From Arthrobacter sp. Bi26 (lineage in GTDB: Bacteria > Actinomycetota > Actinomycetes > Actinomycetales > Micrococcaceae), in contig NZ_CAKKMF010000040.1 of NCBI RefSeq assembly GCF_918697925.1, positions 1-41,761 on the forward strand: a stretch of DNA of 41,761 nucleotides, given 5' to 3'. The notes beneath the pieces are model-generated. The model was given only the letters and a program-made list of their open reading frames with translations. It was not told where the DNA came from and did no database searches. Of this stretch, positions 16,008 to 25,986 are shown one piece after another (the first letter of the stretch is position 1; each line of letters begins with the position of its first letter). The translations under genes were made by a program, and so were the position numbers.

Positions 16008-16943
16008 ATGAAAAGCAAAGCCTTGAAGTGGCTGACAACCGTTCCCGTGGCCCTCGCCGTGGCGGTCTCCCTTGCAGCGTGCGGCGGCGGGTCGGCGCAG
16101 ACAACGGCCTCACCCTCCGATGCCCTCCAGGGCAGCGACCAGAAATCCCTGGACAAATACACCACCAAGGACGTCACTCCCCTGGACAAGATTGACAAGT
16201 CCAAGCTCGGCCTGATCAGTGAGGGAACCCTGACTGTCGGAACGCTTTCGGACGCCCCGCCGAACATCTACATCGACGAGTCCGGCAAGTTCACCGGCTA
16301 CGACAACGAGCTCCTGCGTGCCATTGCGGACAAGCTGGGCCTCAAGGTGGAGTTCAAGGCGACCGGCTTCGCGTCGCTGCTCGCCCAGGTCCAGAACAAG
16401 CAGTTCGACCTCGGGTCCTCCTCGATTTCCACCACTGACGCCCGCCGCGAGACCGTGGGCTTCACCAACGGCTACGACTTCGGCTACATGGCCGTGGTGG
16501 CGAAGAAGGACTCCAACATCAAAGGCTTCAAGGACCTGACTAAGGACACCCGCATCGCCGTAGTCCAGGGCACCGTGCAGGATGACTACGTCACCAACAC
16601 GCTCCAGATCGAGCCGGTCCGCTTCGAGGACTACAACACCGCCTACGCCAACTTGAAGAACGGCCAGGTCGACGCCTGGGTCGCACCGTCGCAGCAGGCC
16701 ACCGGCCAGGTCAAGGAAGGCGACGGCACCGTCATCGCCGAGTCGGTTGTGAACACCCAGAACTTCACCGCGTACGCCGTGAACAAGGAAAACCAGCCGC
16801 TCATTGACGCGCTGAACTCCGGCCTCGACGCCGTGATTGCCGACGGCACCTGGTCCAAGCTGACCAAGGAATGGTACCCGGACCGCGAGACCCCGGCCAC
16901 GTGGTCCCCGGGCTCCAAGGCCGTCACCGTTCCGAAGTCCTAG
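16008..16943 (+). CDS. amino-acid ABC transporter substrate-binding lipoprotein
   Basis: 311 residues, family 3 periplasmic-type binding protein (PBPb fold). The signal peptide ends in the lipobox L-A-A-C with Cys25, so the mature protein is membrane-anchored on the outside. The body shows T-L-T-V-G-T-L-S-D-A-P-P-N, F-T-G-Y-D-N-E-L-L-R-A-I-A and the two-lobe hinge motifs of polar amino-acid binders. The ligand cannot be read from sequence. ATG 16008 is preferred to GTG 16005 because the GAAAG site is upstream and it follows lipoprotein practice. It is first in a three-gene operon; the permease begins 3 nt after its stop. Confidence 0.93.
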   Translation: MKSKALKWLTTVPVALAVAVSLAACGGGSAQTTASPSDALQGSDQKSLDKYTTKDVTPLDKIDKSKLGLISEGTLTVGTLSDAPPNIYIDESGKFTGYDNELLRAIADKLGLKVEFKATGFASLLAQVQNKQFDLGSSSISTTDARRETVGFTNGYDFGYMAVVAKKDSNIKGFKDLTKDTRIAVVQGTVQDDYVTNTLQIEPVRFEDYNTAYANLKNGQVDAWVAPSQQATGQVKEGDGTVIAESVVNTQNFTAYAVNKENQPLIDALNSGLDAVIADGTWSKLTKEWYPDRETPATWSPGSKAVTVPKS

Positions 16944-16946
16944 TCC

Positions 16947-17711
16947 ATGGATGCACTCGATCAACTCGTAAAGACCTTCTTTGACTGGGAGGCGATGGCG
17001 GCCGTCCTGCCGAACATGATCATGTTCGGCCTGCGGAACACCCTGATCCTGGCGGTCTCCTCGGGTGTGCTCGGGTGCATCCTGGGCATGGTCCTGGCCG
17101 TCATGGGCACATCCCGGAGCACTGCGCTGCGGGTGCTCTCCCGGATCTACACGGATGTGTTCCGCGGCGTTCCCGCCATTGTGGTCATCCTGCTGATCGG
17201 CCTCGGGCTCGGACCCATAGTCCGGGCACTGACCGGATCCACAAACCCGTTCCCGCTCGCCATCTTCGCCCTGACCCTCATGGCGGCGGCCTACATCGGC
17301 GAGATCTTCCGCTCGGGCATCCAGAGCGTGGAAAAGGGCCAGCTCGAGGCCTCCCGCGCCCTGGGATTCAGCTACAGCTCATCCATGCGCCTCGTGGTGA
17401 TTCCGCAGGGCATCCGGCGGGTGCTCCCGGCCCTGGTCAACCAGTTCATCACGCTGATCAAGGACTCCTCCCTGATCTATCTGCTGGGCCTCCTCGCAAG
17501 CGAGCGTGAGATCTTCCGGATCGGTAACGATGCCGCCGCCAACACGGGGAACCTGTCGCCGTTGGTTGCCGCGGCCTTCATGTACCTCATCCTGACCGTT
17601 CCGCTGACCCACTTGGTCAACTACATCGACAAGCGCCTGCGTACCGGCCGTCCGGAGAAACGGCAGCCGGACGACGCCGCGGCCCTGATCGGGAAGGGAG
17701 CTCAGGCATGA
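16947..17711 (+). CDS. amino-acid ABC transporter permease
   Basis: 254 residues with about five hydrophobic spans, HisM/GlnP type. The cytoplasmic EAA loop is visible as [10 protein letters not shown] ... [10 protein letters not shown]. The N-terminus starts with an amphipathic stretch before the first span ([11 protein letters not shown]). Being a single permease gene, it presumably forms a homodimer. The stop overlaps the ATPase start by 4 nt (ATGA). Confidence 0.93.
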   Translation: MDALDQLVKTFFDWEAMAAVLPNMIMFGLRNTLILAVSSGVLGCILGMVLAVMGTSRSTALRVLSRIYTDVFRGVPAIVVILLIGLGLGPIVRALTGSTNPFPLAIFALTLMAAAYIGEIFRSGIQSVEKGQLEASRALGFSYSSSMRLVVIPQGIRRVLPALVNQFITLIKDSSLIYLLGLLASEREIFRIGNDAAANTGNLSPLVAAAFMYLILTVPLTHLVNYIDKRLRTGRPEKRQPDDAAALIGKGAQA

Positions 17712-18445
17712 GCGAATTCGCCTCCGGCTCACTGACCGGCAAGAATCTTCACCTGTCCTTCGGCTCAAACCATGTCCTCCGCGGCATCGACCTGCACGTC
17801 GCGACGGGCACCACCGCCTCGGTGATCGGCCCCTCCGGCTCAGGGAAGTCCACGCTGCTGCGGGTCATGAACCGCCTGATCGAACCGGACCAGGGCGACA
17901 TCCTGCTCGATGGCCGCTCGGTCCTGAAGGACAACCCGGACGAGCTGCGCCAGCGGATCGGCATGGTGTTCCAGCAGTTCAACCTGTTCCCGCACAAGAC
18001 CGTGGTGGACAACGTCTCGCTGGCGCTGCGGAAGCTGCGCAAGCTGCCGGCCGAGCAGGCCCGGGCCGAGGCGCTCGAGCAGCTCGACCTGGTGGGGCTC
18101 AAGCACAAGGCCGACGCGCGTCCTGCCAACCTCTCCGGCGGCCAGCAGCAGCGCGTCGCCATTGCCCGCGCCCTGGCCATGAAGCCGGAGGTGATGTTCT
18201 TCGACGAGGCCACTTCCGCCCTCGATCCGGAGCTCGTCAAGGGTGTGCTGGCGCTGATGGCCGACCTCGCCAAGGGCGGCATGACCATGGTGGTGGTGAC
18301 CCACGAGATGGGCTTCTCCCGCAACGTCTCGGACACCGTGACCTTCATGGACGCCGGCGTCGTTGTCGAGTCCGGTTCGCCGGAACAAATCTTCACCAGC
18401 CCGCGGACTGAACGGCTGCAGGGGTTCCTCGCGGACGTTCTGTAG
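17708..18445 (+). CDS. amino-acid ABC transporter ATP-binding protein (GlnQ/HisP type)
   Basis: 245 residues. Walker A is G-P-S-G-S-G-K-S-T, the Q-loop V-F-Q-Q-F-N-L-F-P, the signature L-S-G-G-Q-Q-Q-R-V, Walker [13 protein letters not shown], and the H-loop V-T-H-E-M-G-F. It energises the upstream permease. GGGAG lies a short distance before ATG 17708. The operon ends at a strong palindromic terminator. Confidence 0.95.
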   Translation: MSEFASGSLTGKNLHLSFGSNHVLRGIDLHVATGTTASVIGPSGSGKSTLLRVMNRLIEPDQGDILLDGRSVLKDNPDELRQRIGMVFQQFNLFPHKTVVDNVSLALRKLRKLPAEQARAEALEQLDLVGLKHKADARPANLSGGQQQRVAIARALAMKPEVMFFDEATSALDPELVKGVLALMADLAKGGMTMVVVTHEMGFSRNVSDTVTFMDAGVVVESGSPEQIFTSPRTERLQGFLADVL

Positions 18446-18463
18446 TTCGCCGGCCGCGGCATT

Positions 18464-18505
18464 AACGACTGATGGCACCCGCCGCGGCGGGTGCCATCAG
18501 TCGTT
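18464..18505. terminator. bidirectional terminator: 42-nt perfect palindrome
   Basis: The stretch is identical to its own reverse complement over 42 nt. Its left arm begins AACGACTGATGGCACCCGCC, and TTT-AA follows on the plus side. It lies in the 72-bp gap between convergent ABC-transporter and hemL genes, so it should stop transcription from both sides. Confidence 0.88.
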
Positions 18506-18517
18506 TAAGGGCTCAGG

Positions 18518-19849
18518 CTACGCCGTGGCGCCGGCTGCCGCCTTCGCCGCGGCCGGCAGGGCATCGAAGATCCGGTTCATCGCAGTGTCGTCGTGCGCGG
18601 CGGAGAGGAACCAGGCTTCGAAGACCGACGGCGGCAGGTAGACGCCGGAGTCCAGCATGGAGTGGAAGAACGGGGCATAGCGGAACACTTCCTGGCCCTG
18701 GGCGTCCTCGTAGTTGTGGACACCCCGGGCGCCCGTGCCGAACGCCACGGAGAACAGGTTGCCCGCGCGCTGGATGGAGTGGTCCACGCCGGCCGCGTCG
18801 AGGGCGGAGGACAGCGCCGCGGAGAGTTCCAGCGAGCGGGCGTCCACGAACGCATAGACCTCGGGGGTCGCGTGCGTGAGGGTCGCGACCCCGGCGGCCA
18901 TGGCGACCGGGTTCCCGGACAGGGTCCCGGCCTGGTAGACGGGTCCCAGGGGCGCCAGGTAGTCCATGACCTCCGCGCGTCCGGCGAGGGCCGCCGTCGG
19001 CATGCCGCCGCCAATCACCTTCCCGAACGTCAGCAGGTCCGGGGTCCACGGCTCGGCGGCGTCGGCGGCCCCGCCGGTGAGGCCCCAGTAGCCGGAGTAG
19101 CCGGTGCGGAAGCCGGTCAGGACCTCGTCGAGGATCAGCAGGGCGCCGTGCTCGCGGGTGATCCGGGACAGGCCGGCGTTGAAGCCGTCGCCGGGGGTGA
19201 CCACGCCCATGTTGGCGGGAGCGGCTTCGGTGATGACGGCGGCAATGCTGTCACCGTGCTTGGCGAAGGCGGCTTCGACGGCGTCGAGGTCGTTGTAAGG
19301 CAGCACGAGGGTCTCGGCGGCAGTAGCGGCGGTGACGCCGGCCGAGCCGGGCAGCGCGAGGGTCGCCAGGCCGGAGCCGGCGGCGGCGAGGAGGCCGTCG
19401 AGGTGGCCGTGGTAGCAGCCGGCGAACTTGATGATGAGGTTCCGCCCGGTGAAGCCGCGGGCCAGCCGGACGGCCGTCATGGTCGCCTCCGTGCCGGTGG
19501 ACACCATCCGGACGCGCTCGGCGGCAGGGACGCGCTCCTTGACGATGGCGGCAAGGTTCGCCTCGTCCGGCGTGGAGGCGCCGAAGGACAGTCCGCGGTC
19601 GACGGCGGCGTGCACGGCGGCGAGGACGTCCGGGTGGGCGTGCCCCAGCAGCGCCGGGCCCCAGGAGCAGACGAGGTCGACGTAGTCGGCACCGTCGGCG
19701 TCGGTCAGGTAGGCACCCTTGGCGGACACCATGAACCGCGGCGTCCCGCCCACGGAACCGAAGGCGCGCACGGGTGAGTTCACGCCGCCCGGCATCAGCT
19801 GGCGGGCGCGGTCAAAGAGTTCCTCGTTGCGAGGCATGCTGGAAGTCAT
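18518..19849 (-). CDS. hemL: glutamate-1-semialdehyde 2,1-aminomutase
   Basis: 443 residues, PLP-dependent class III aminotransferase. It turns glutamate-1-semialdehyde (from HemA) into 5-aminolevulinate. The start region [12 protein letters not shown] is diagnostic, the PLP lysine is in [13 protein letters not shown], and a G-T-E-A-T-M-T-A motif binds cofactor phosphate. An AGGA site lies 4-8 nt before ATG 19849. It is last in the minus-strand operon, 13 nt after the LLM gene, and converges on the palindromic terminator. Confidence 0.96.
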   Translation of the reverse strand: MTSSMPRNEELFDRARQLMPGGVNSPVRAFGSVGGTPRFMVSAKGAYLTDADGADYVDLVCSWGPALLGHAHPDVLAAVHAAVDRGLSFGASTPDEANLAAIVKERVPAAERVRMVSTGTEATMTAVRLARGFTGRNLIIKFAGCYHGHLDGLLAAAGSGLATLALPGSAGVTAATAAETLVLPYNDLDAVEAAFAKHGDSIAAVITEAAPANMGVVTPGDGFNAGLSRITREHGALLILDEVLTGFRTGYSGYWGLTGGAADAAEPWTPDLLTFGKVIGGGMPTAALAGRAEVMDYLAPLGPVYQAGTLSGNPVAMAAGVATLTHATPEVYAFVDARSLELSAALSSALDAAGVDHSIQRAGNLFSVAFGTGARGVHNYEDAQGQEVFRYAPFFHSMLDSGVYLPPSVFEAWFLSAAHDDTAMNRIFDALPAAAKAAAGATA

Positions 19850-19862
19850 GGTTCCTATTCTT

Positions 19863-20951
19863 TCAGTTCGCGGCCAGCAGCGCGGCCACGCGGGGCGCCA
19901 CGTCGGTGCCGAAAAGTTCGATGGAGCGCATCATCGCCTTGTGCGGCAGGGTGCCGTTGCTGTACTTGAGGTCAAAGCGGTCCACGCCCAGGTTCTTCTT
20001 GAGCAGGGCGATCTTCGCGGCCACGGTTTCGGGCGAGCCGACATAGAGGGCTCCCTCGGGCGTGCACATCGCGTCGAACTCGCCCCGGCTGGCCGGACCC
20101 CAGCCGCGTTCGGCCCCGATCCGGTTCCGCTGCTCGAGCCAGTGCGGGAAGAACTCCTCCCGGGCTTCCTCATCCGTCGCGGCAACGTGGCCGGGTGAAT
20201 GCGTGGCCATCTGCTGCATCGGGTGCCCGTACTTTCCCATGGCCTCACGGTAGAGGTTGGCCAGCGGCGCGAAGGACCGCGGCTGGCCGCCGATGATCGC
20301 GAAGATGATCGGGTAGCCGTACTCGGCGCAGCGCAGCACCGATTCGGGGGTGCCGCCCACGCCGATCCAGGTCGGCAGCAGGTGGTGTTCCAGCGGCGGA
20401 TAGACGCTCAGGCCGTTGATGGCCGGCCGGGTGCGTCCCTCCCAGTGGACCGGTTTCTGTGCCCGGACCTTGTCGAAGAGCTCAAGCTTTTCCTCGAAGA
20501 GGACCTCGTAGTCGGCCAGGTCGAGGCCGAAGAGCGGGAAGGATTCGATGAAGGACCCGCGGCCCAGCATGACCTCTGCCCGGCCGCCGGAGATGGCGTC
20601 CACGGTGGCGAAGCGCTGGAAGACCCGGATGGGGTCATCGGAGCTGAGCACTGTCACGGCGGAGCCGAGCCGGATGTTCTTGGTGCGGGCGGCCGCCGCG
20701 GCCAGGAAGACCTCCGGGGCCGAAACCGCGAAATCGCGGCGGTGGTGCTCCCCCACCGCGAAGGCGTGCAGGCCGATCTCGTCCGCAAGTTCGGCCTGTT
20801 CCAGGAGCTGCCGCAGCACCTGCGCGTGCGGAACGGGGTGGCCGTCCGGGAAGACGCCGACGTCACCGAAGGTGTTCAGGCCGAGGAGGATGCGGTTGGA
20901 CCCCACCGGGGCAGTGGGCGTCGAGATCCGGGGCTCGGGGGCCGTGTTCAC
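19863..20951 (-). CDS. LLM-class flavin-dependent oxidoreductase embedded in the haem operon
   Basis: 362 residues from GTG 20951. It has the bacterial luciferase-like TIM-barrel fold: L-L-G-L-N-T-F-G-D at the first strand, [11 protein letters not shown], a [14 protein letters not shown] segment, [11 protein letters not shown] and [10 protein letters not shown]. It presumably uses FMN or a related flavin; substrate unknown. The start overlaps the hemB stop by 4 nt (GTGA) with AAGGA upstream, so it is translationally coupled to hemB and ends 13 nt before hemL. A longer open frame upstream is hemB read out of frame. Position suggests a link to tetrapyrrole metabolism, but no pathway step is obviously missing. 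Confidence 0.9.
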   Translation of the reverse strand: MNTAPEPRISTPTAPVGSNRILLGLNTFGDVGVFPDGHPVPHAQVLRQLLEQAELADEIGLHAFAVGEHHRRDFAVSAPEVFLAAAAARTKNIRLGSAVTVLSSDDPIRVFQRFATVDAISGGRAEVMLGRGSFIESFPLFGLDLADYEVLFEEKLELFDKVRAQKPVHWEGRTRPAINGLSVYPPLEHHLLPTWIGVGGTPESVLRCAEYGYPIIFAIIGGQPRSFAPLANLYREAMGKYGHPMQQMATHSPGHVAATDEEAREEFFPHWLEQRNRIGAERGWGPASRGEFDAMCTPEGALYVGSPETVAAKIALLKKNLGVDRFDLKYSNGTLPHKAMMRSIELFGTDVAPRVAALLAAN

Positions 20952-21931
20952 CGGGATTCCTTCAGCCAGCCGGCGAGCTCGCTCGCCCAGTAGGTCAGCA
21001 CCATGTTGGCACCGGCGCGCTTGATGCCCAGGACGGACTCGGTGATGGCGGCACGGCGGTCGATCCAGCCGTTCGCGGCGGCGGCCTCGATCATCGAGTA
21101 CTCGCCGGAAATTTGGTAGGCGGCCACGGGGACGGGGCTCATGGCGGCGACGTCGGCAAGGATGTCCAGGTAGCTCATGGCAGGCTTCACCATGACCATG
21201 TCGGCGCCTTCTGCCAGGTCCAGGTCGACCTCCAGGATCGCCTCCCGACGGTTCGCGGCGTCCATCTGGTAGGTGCGTCGGTCGCCGGTCAGCTGCGAGT
21301 CGACGGCTTCGCGGAACGGGCCGTAGAACGCGGAGGCATACTTCGCGGCGTAGGCCACAATGGCGGTGTTGGCGTGCCCGGCGTCCTCGAGGGCCTGTCG
21401 GATCACGGCGACCTGGCCGTCCATCATGCCCGAGGGGCCCAGGACGTGGGCGCCGGCCTCGGCCTGCGCGACCGCCATCTGGCCGTAGATTTCCAGGGTC
21501 GCATCGTTGTCGACGTAGCCGTTGGCGTCGAGGACGCCGCAGTGGCCGTGGTCGGTGAATTCGTCCAGGCACACGTCACTCATGACCACGAGTTCGTCGC
21601 CGACCTCGGCGCGGACGTCCCGGATGGCCTTGTTCAGCACACCGTCGGGGTCCAGGGAGGCCGTGCCGAGCGCGTCCCGGACTGCCGGGACGCCGAACAG
21701 CATGATGCCGCCGACGCCCAGCTGCACGGCCTCGGCCGCGGCGCGCCGGAGCGAATCGGTGGTGTGCTGCTGCACGCCGGGCATCGAGGCGATCGGGTTG
21801 GGCTCGCTCAGGCCTTCGCGGATGAAGGCCGGCAGGATGAGCTCCGAGGCCGAGAGCCGGTGTTCAGCGGTCAGCCGGCGCATGGCCGGGGTGGTGCGGA
21901 GCCGGCGTGGGCGGTGGGTCGGGAAGCTCAT
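20948..21931 (-). CDS. hemB: porphobilinogen synthase (delta-aminolevulinic acid dehydratase)
   Basis: 327 residues. It condenses two 5-aminolevulinates to porphobilinogen. The Schiff-base lysines lie in [14 protein letters not shown] and [10 protein letters not shown]. The metal-site region [14 protein letters not shown] has Cys121 and Cys131 but Asp123 in place of the middle zinc Cys, a hybrid between zinc and magnesium types. The start overlaps the hemD stop (ATGA). Confidence 0.96.
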   Translation of the reverse strand: MSFPTHRPRRLRTTPAMRRLTAEHRLSASELILPAFIREGLSEPNPIASMPGVQQHTTDSLRRAAAEAVQLGVGGIMLFGVPAVRDALGTASLDPDGVLNKAIRDVRAEVGDELVVMSDVCLDEFTDHGHCGVLDANGYVDNDATLEIYGQMAVAQAEAGAHVLGPSGMMDGQVAVIRQALEDAGHANTAIVAYAAKYASAFYGPFREAVDSQLTGDRRTYQMDAANRREAILEVDLDLAEGADMVMVKPAMSYLDILADVAAMSPVPVAAYQISGEYSMIEAAAANGWIDRRAAITESVLGIKRAGANMVLTYWASELAGWLKESR

Positions 21932-22905
21932 GTGGTGTCCTTTGCTGAGGGCTCTGCGACTGACGGATGAGGTGAAGAGTGCTGGTGGTCCAGGGACCGG
22001 ACGACGGCGGCAACCAGGCCGGACGCCGTAGGCTCCTGGGCGACGGCGGCGACGGTGAGTCCGAGTGAGGCCGCCTCGGCCGCCGTCGAGCGTCCGATGG
22101 CGACGAAACGGCAGTTGCCCAGCGGGGCGAGGTCCGCGTGGATGCGGCGGACTGCGCTGGGCGAGGCGGCGACGACGGCGTGCAGCCGGCCGGCACCGAT
22201 TTCCGCTTTCGCCTCGGCCACCGTGAGCACGGTGGGCGGCGGCGCGTCCTGCCCTGCGGGACCGGTCCCGTGCGGCGAGGTCTGCGGCGACGTCTGCGGT
22301 GAGGCCGGTGCAGACGCGGGCAGGGCCCGGCGCGGATCGGCCGGATAGTCGACCGTGTTGTAGGCGGTGACGGCCTGGACAGCCGCACCGCGGGCCTCGA
22401 GGCCCTTGCGCAGCCGCGGGTCGGCAATGTCCGCCTGGGGCAGGAGCACGCTGCCTTGGTTCTGGGGCCAGATGTCGAGCAGACCCGTTCCGGACTGCTG
22501 GCCTGTGGGGGCAAGGTCGACGCTGATGCCCCGGGATTCCAGGAAGCTGCGGGTCGCCGGGCCGATCGTGGCCACGAGAATGCTGCCGGGCAGCCAGCTG
22601 CTGAGGGAGGCGCCGCGTTCGGCCGCCTTCGCCTCAAGAGCCTGGACGGTGGTCACACTGCTGATCACGAGCCACGTGTAGGCCCCGGCGCCGAGGGCGT
22701 CGAAGGCGACGTCGAGGGAGTGCTGGTCACCGGCCTGCTCGAAGTCGATCAGCGGCAGGAGCAAGGGCTCGGCACCGACACGGCGGAGGGCAGTGACGAG
22801 CTGCCCCGCCCGGTCCGGGCTGCGGGCAACCAGCACACGGGCACCGTCCGGCACCCTCATGCCCGGTGTCCCGCCCGTGTGGTTATGGTCGCTGTGCCGT
22901 CCCAT
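21928..22905 (-). CDS. hemD: uroporphyrinogen-III synthase
   Basis: 325 residues with the two-lobe HemD fold: [10 protein letters not shown] near the N-terminus, [10 protein letters not shown], and [10 protein letters not shown] in the second lobe. It cyclises hydroxymethylbilane to uroporphyrinogen III. A Pro/Gln/Thr/Ser-rich linker with a short S-P-Q-T repeat lies between lobes. ATG 22905 has a poor ribosome-binding site and an internal ATG at 22860 is possible. It is 20 nt downstream of hemC and overlaps hemB. Confidence 0.9.
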   Translation of the reverse strand: MGRHSDHNHTGGTPGMRVPDGARVLVARSPDRAGQLVTALRRVGAEPLLLPLIDFEQAGDQHSLDVAFDALGAGAYTWLVISSVTTVQALEAKAAERGASLSSWLPGSILVATIGPATRSFLESRGISVDLAPTGQQSGTGLLDIWPQNQGSVLLPQADIADPRLRKGLEARGAAVQAVTAYNTVDYPADPRRALPASAPASPQTSPQTSPHGTGPAGQDAPPPTVLTVAEAKAEIGAGRLHAVVAASPSAVRRIHADLAPLGNCRFVAIGRSTAAEAASLGLTVAAVAQEPTASGLVAAVVRSLDHQHSSPHPSVAEPSAKDTT

Positions 22906-22925
22906 GAAGTGGTGGAATCCGCTGT

Positions 22926-23924
22926 TCAGGAAGCTGCCAGGTCCGCGATGTCGGCGGCGCCGCGGGCCAGCAGGACTTCCGCCAGCTCGATCCCGAGCAG
23001 CGTTGCCCCGACCTCGGTGAGGCCGTCGGTGGCCTTCTTGTCGCGGACGGTTGCCGTGCCGTCAACCGCGCAGACCACCGCTTCGAGGTACAGCATGCTG
23101 CCCTTGCGGTAGGCATAGGCGCCCACCGGGGCGGCACATCCGGCCTCCAGACGGGCCAGCAAAGCGCGTTCGGCCGTGACGGCGAGCCGGGTGTCCTGAT
23201 CATCGAGGGCCGCGAGGGCCTGCGCCAGCACGCCCTGGGAGCCCTCCGTGGACCCGGCCCTGCGGGGAGCATCGGCGGTGCGGCATTCGATCGCCAGGGC
23301 GCCCTGCCCGGCGGCAGGGAGCATGACGTCCGTCTCGAGGTACTCGCTGACCGCGTCGAGCCGGCCGATCCGGTGCAGTCCGGCGGCGGCGAGCACGACG
23401 GCGTCGAGGTCGCCGGATTTGCCGTCAACGACGGCGTCGTTCGTGTTGCCCGCCAGGCCGGGAACGCGCCCCAGCCGGGTGTCCACGTTGCCGCGGATGT
23501 CGCGGATGTCCAGGTCCGGACGCACGGCGCGGAGCTGGGCCGCGCGGCGCGGGGAGCCGGTGCCGACGCTCGCCCCGCTGGGCAGGTCGGCAAGCTTGAG
23601 CCCGTCGCGGGCGCACAGCACGTCCCGGACGTCGACGCGTTTCGGTGTGGCCGCGAGGCTCAGGCCGAGGGCGGGACCTGTGGGGAGGTCCTTGAGCGAA
23701 TGCACGGCGACGTCGCATTTGTCCTGCAGCAGGGCGTCGCGCAGCGCGGCGACGAACACGCCGGTGCCGCCCATCTGGGACAGCGAGCCTTTGAGGACAT
23801 CGCCGTCGGTCCGGATGTGGACGAGCTCGACAGGGAACCCGCCGAGAGCGGCCAGCTGGTCCGCTGTCTGCTGGGTCTGGGTCAGGGCCAGTTTGCTGGC
23901 GCGGGTGCCGATCCGGACGGTCAT
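22926..23924 (-). CDS. hemC: hydroxymethylbilane synthase (porphobilinogen deaminase)
   Basis: 332 residues. It polymerises four porphobilinogens on a dipyrromethane cofactor. R-I-G-T-R-A-S-K-L-A-L near the N-terminus, S-L-K-D-L-P-T in the middle, G-S-P-R-R-A-A-Q-L and the cofactor Cys in L-E-A-G-C-A-A-P-V-G-A are all present. The start overlaps the hemH stop (ATGA). Confidence 0.97.
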   Translation of the reverse strand: MTVRIGTRASKLALTQTQQTADQLAALGGFPVELVHIRTDGDVLKGSLSQMGGTGVFVAALRDALLQDKCDVAVHSLKDLPTGPALGLSLAATPKRVDVRDVLCARDGLKLADLPSGASVGTGSPRRAAQLRAVRPDLDIRDIRGNVDTRLGRVPGLAGNTNDAVVDGKSGDLDAVVLAAAGLHRIGRLDAVSEYLETDVMLPAAGQGALAIECRTADAPRRAGSTEGSQGVLAQALAALDDQDTRLAVTAERALLARLEAGCAAPVGAYAYRKGSMLYLEAVVCAVDGTATVRDKKATDGLTEVGATLLGIELAEVLLARGAADIADLAAS

Positions 23925-25204
23925 GGGGTCACCCGGCCCGCCGCCGTCGCAGCCGTGCCCGAAGCCGTGGGCGCGGCCCGGTAGGGATCGTGTCCGGTCC
24001 CCACCATGGTGTCGGCGCCGGCGATGGTGGGCTTGTCGCCGCGGAAGTTCGCGCAGCAGCCGGGACGGCAGACGTCATACCAGGGGCCGAGCTTGGTCAG
24101 GTGCGGCCGCTCCGCGATGTTGTTCGCGGCGGTTCGCTCGCAGATGAGGTCCACGAGCCCGGCGACAAACTTGCGGTGCGTTCCGGGCGTGGGGACGCGG
24201 GTCGCGGCCAGGTCCAGCCTGGCGCAGGTCTCCAGCGCCTCGGTGTCCAGGTCCCAGACCACTTCCATGTGGTCGCTGACAAAGCCCACGGGCACAATCA
24301 CGATGCCCTTGACGCCCTGGCCGGCGAGCTCCTCGATGGCGTCGTTGATGTCCGGTTCGAGCCACGGCACGTGCGGGGCGCCGGAGCGGGACTGGTAGAC
24401 GAGCGACCACGGTGCGGTCAGGCCCGCCTCGGCCTCCACCCGGCGGATGATCTCGGTGCCGGAGGCCAGGTGCTGGGCCACGTAGGCGGAGGTTTCCTCG
24501 AAATCTCGGGGCTCACCCTCGGAGCGGCCGGCGGCCTCGGCGTCGCGGGTCGGGATGGAGTGCGTCGCGAACAGGATGTGCATGGGGGCGTCCGGGGTGC
24601 CGGCCGCGGCCAGCTGGGCGCGGACGTCGGCGATGCCGGCGGCGGTGCCCTCGATGAAGGGTTCCACGAAGCCGGGATGGTCGAAGTACTGGCGCACCTT
24701 GTCGACCTCGAGCTTGCCGTCGAGTCCGGTTTCGGTCAGCGCCATGCCGATGTCCTCGCGGTACTGGCGGCAGCTGGAGTAGCAGGAGTAGGCGCTCGTG
24801 GTGAGCATGAGGACCTTGCGGTGGCCGGCGTCGTAGATCTCCTGCAGGGTCTGCGGGATGTACGGGTCCCAGTTGCGGTTGCCCCAGAACACGGGCAGCC
24901 CGATGCCGCGGCCGGCAAGTTCGGCCTCGAGGCCGGCTTTGAGCTGACGGTTCTGTCCGTTGATGGGGCTGATGCCGCCGTTGGCGCGGTAGTGGTGCGA
25001 GACCTCTTCGAGCCGTTCGTCGGGGATGCCGCGGCCGCGGGTGACGTTGCGGAGGAACGGGATGACGTCCTCCTGGCCTTCGGGTCCGCCGAAGGAGGCG
25101 AGGAGCACGGCGTCGTACTCCTTGGGGGCCATCCGGCCGGCCTCGGTGACAGGGTTCACGGCGGTTACTGAGGCTGCGGATTCCTGGGGATCCAGCGGGC
25201 TCAT
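23921..25204 (-). CDS. hemH: coproporphyrin ferrochelatase
   Basis: 427 residues. It inserts iron into coproporphyrin III in organisms with HemQ, as here. L-L-A-S-F-G-G-P-E-G opens the fold; H-H-Y-R-A-N-G-G-I-S-P-I-N, T-S-A-Y-S-C-Y-S-S-C and V-G-F-V-S-D-H-M-E-V follow. Cys residues in Y-S-C-Y-S-S-C and in C-R-P-G-C-C near the end suit the [2Fe-2S] cluster known in actinobacterial ferrochelatases. ATG 25204 overlaps the hemQ stop by 4 nt; the longer open frame upstream is a shadow of hemQ. The C-terminus overlaps hemC. Confidence 0.95.
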   Translation of the reverse strand: MSPLDPQESAASVTAVNPVTEAGRMAPKEYDAVLLASFGGPEGQEDVIPFLRNVTRGRGIPDERLEEVSHHYRANGGISPINGQNRQLKAGLEAELAGRGIGLPVFWGNRNWDPYIPQTLQEIYDAGHRKVLMLTTSAYSCYSSCRQYREDIGMALTETGLDGKLEVDKVRQYFDHPGFVEPFIEGTAAGIADVRAQLAAAGTPDAPMHILFATHSIPTRDAEAAGRSEGEPRDFEETSAYVAQHLASGTEIIRRVEAEAGLTAPWSLVYQSRSGAPHVPWLEPDINDAIEELAGQGVKGIVIVPVGFVSDHMEVVWDLDTEALETCARLDLAATRVPTPGTHRKFVAGLVDLICERTAANNIAERPHLTKLGPWYDVCRPGCCANFRGDKPTIAGADTMVGTGHDPYRAAPTASGTAATAAGRVTP

Positions 25205-25947
25205 GCCAGGACCTCGGCAATCTCGGCGGCGGTGACGCGGCGGCCGGTGTAGAACGGGATTTCTTCCCGGACATGGTGCCGCGCTTCGGTGGCCCGCAGG
25301 TGCCGCATCAGGTCCACGAGGTCCACGAGTTCGGGGGCTTCCAGCCCGAGGATCCATTCCCAGTCGCCCAGGGCGAAGGAGGAAACCGTGTTGGAGATGA
25401 CCTGGGGGAAGTCGCGGCCCAGCATGCCGTGGTCGCGGAGCATGGCGCCGCGCTCGGCGTCCGGCAGGAGGTACCACTCGTAGGAGCGGACGAAGGGGTA
25501 GACGCAGAGCCACTCAGCAGGTTCCACACCGCGGGAGAACGCCGGGGTGTGGTTCTTGGCGAACTCGGCCTCGCGGTGCACGCCCATGGCGGACCAGACG
25601 ATCTCCGTGCCGGCGAACAGCTTGCTGCGCCGGATGTCCCGGACTGCCCGCTGCAGCGCTTCCGGCCGGGGACCATGCAGCCAGACCATGATGTCTGCGT
25701 CGGCCCGCATCGCCGAGACGTCGTAGCTGCCGCGGTGGACGACGCCGGCGTCGGCGAGACTCTTCATCAGCGCGTCGAAGTCTTCGGCTGCGTCCGCGCC
25801 GCGCAAGATGTCCGCGGACCGCTTGAAAACGGTCCAGAGGGTGAAGAACTGCTCAGTTGAATCTTCGGGCGCCGGTGCCCCGGCGACTGATTCTCCGGGG
25901 ACTGACATTCCGGTTTTAGTGACAGATTCGGCAGAAGTGTGGCTCAT
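25201..25947 (-). CDS. hemQ: coprohaem decarboxylase HemQ (ChdC)
   Basis: 248 residues, chlorite dismutase-like fold. It decarboxylates coprohaem to haem b with peroxide, the last step of the coproporphyrin route. Y-P-F-V-R-S-Y-E-W-Y holds the expected catalytic Tyr, L-R-D-H-G-M-L-G a conserved His, and F-A-L-G-D-W-E-W the family motif. It is first in the hemQ-H-C-D-B-LLM-hemL operon. CAGACT lies 7 nt before the ATG and GGAGAGGAGG about 13 nt before, so leaderless and led translation are both possible. Confidence 0.95.
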   Translation of the reverse strand: MSHTSAESVTKTGMSVPGESVAGAPAPEDSTEQFFTLWTVFKRSADILRGADAAEDFDALMKSLADAGVVHRGSYDVSAMRADADIMVWLHGPRPEALQRAVRDIRRSKLFAGTEIVWSAMGVHREAEFAKNHTPAFSRGVEPAEWLCVYPFVRSYEWYLLPDAERGAMLRDHGMLGRDFPQVISNTVSSFALGDWEWILGLEAPELVDLVDLMRHLRATEARHHVREEIPFYTGRRVTAAEIAEVLA

Positions 25948-25954
25948 GCATACC

Positions 25955-25960
25955 AGTCTG
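25955..25960 (-). promoter_or_regulatory. possible -10 box of the hemQ operon
   Basis: CAGACT 7 nt before the hemQ ATG resembles the leaderless boxes elsewhere in the window but has C at the first position, like the hemE box. An AG-rich stretch just upstream leaves a normal leader possible. Confidence 0.35.
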
Positions 25961-25986
25961 CCTCCTCTCCCCAGCTAAGTCGAAAA

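Noticed and set aside
15010..16113. 367-residue minus-strand frame spanning the exonuclease and the 425-bp gap
   Set aside because: No motif and no start signal; it follows the codon bias of the exonuclease gene on the other strand.
19863..21572. 569-residue version of the LLM oxidoreductase
   Set aside because: The first 207 residues are hemB in another frame; GTG 20951 has a ribosome-binding site and couples to hemB.
23921..25513. 530-residue version of hemH
   Set aside because: The first 103 residues are a hemQ shadow; ATG 25204 overlaps the hemQ stop.
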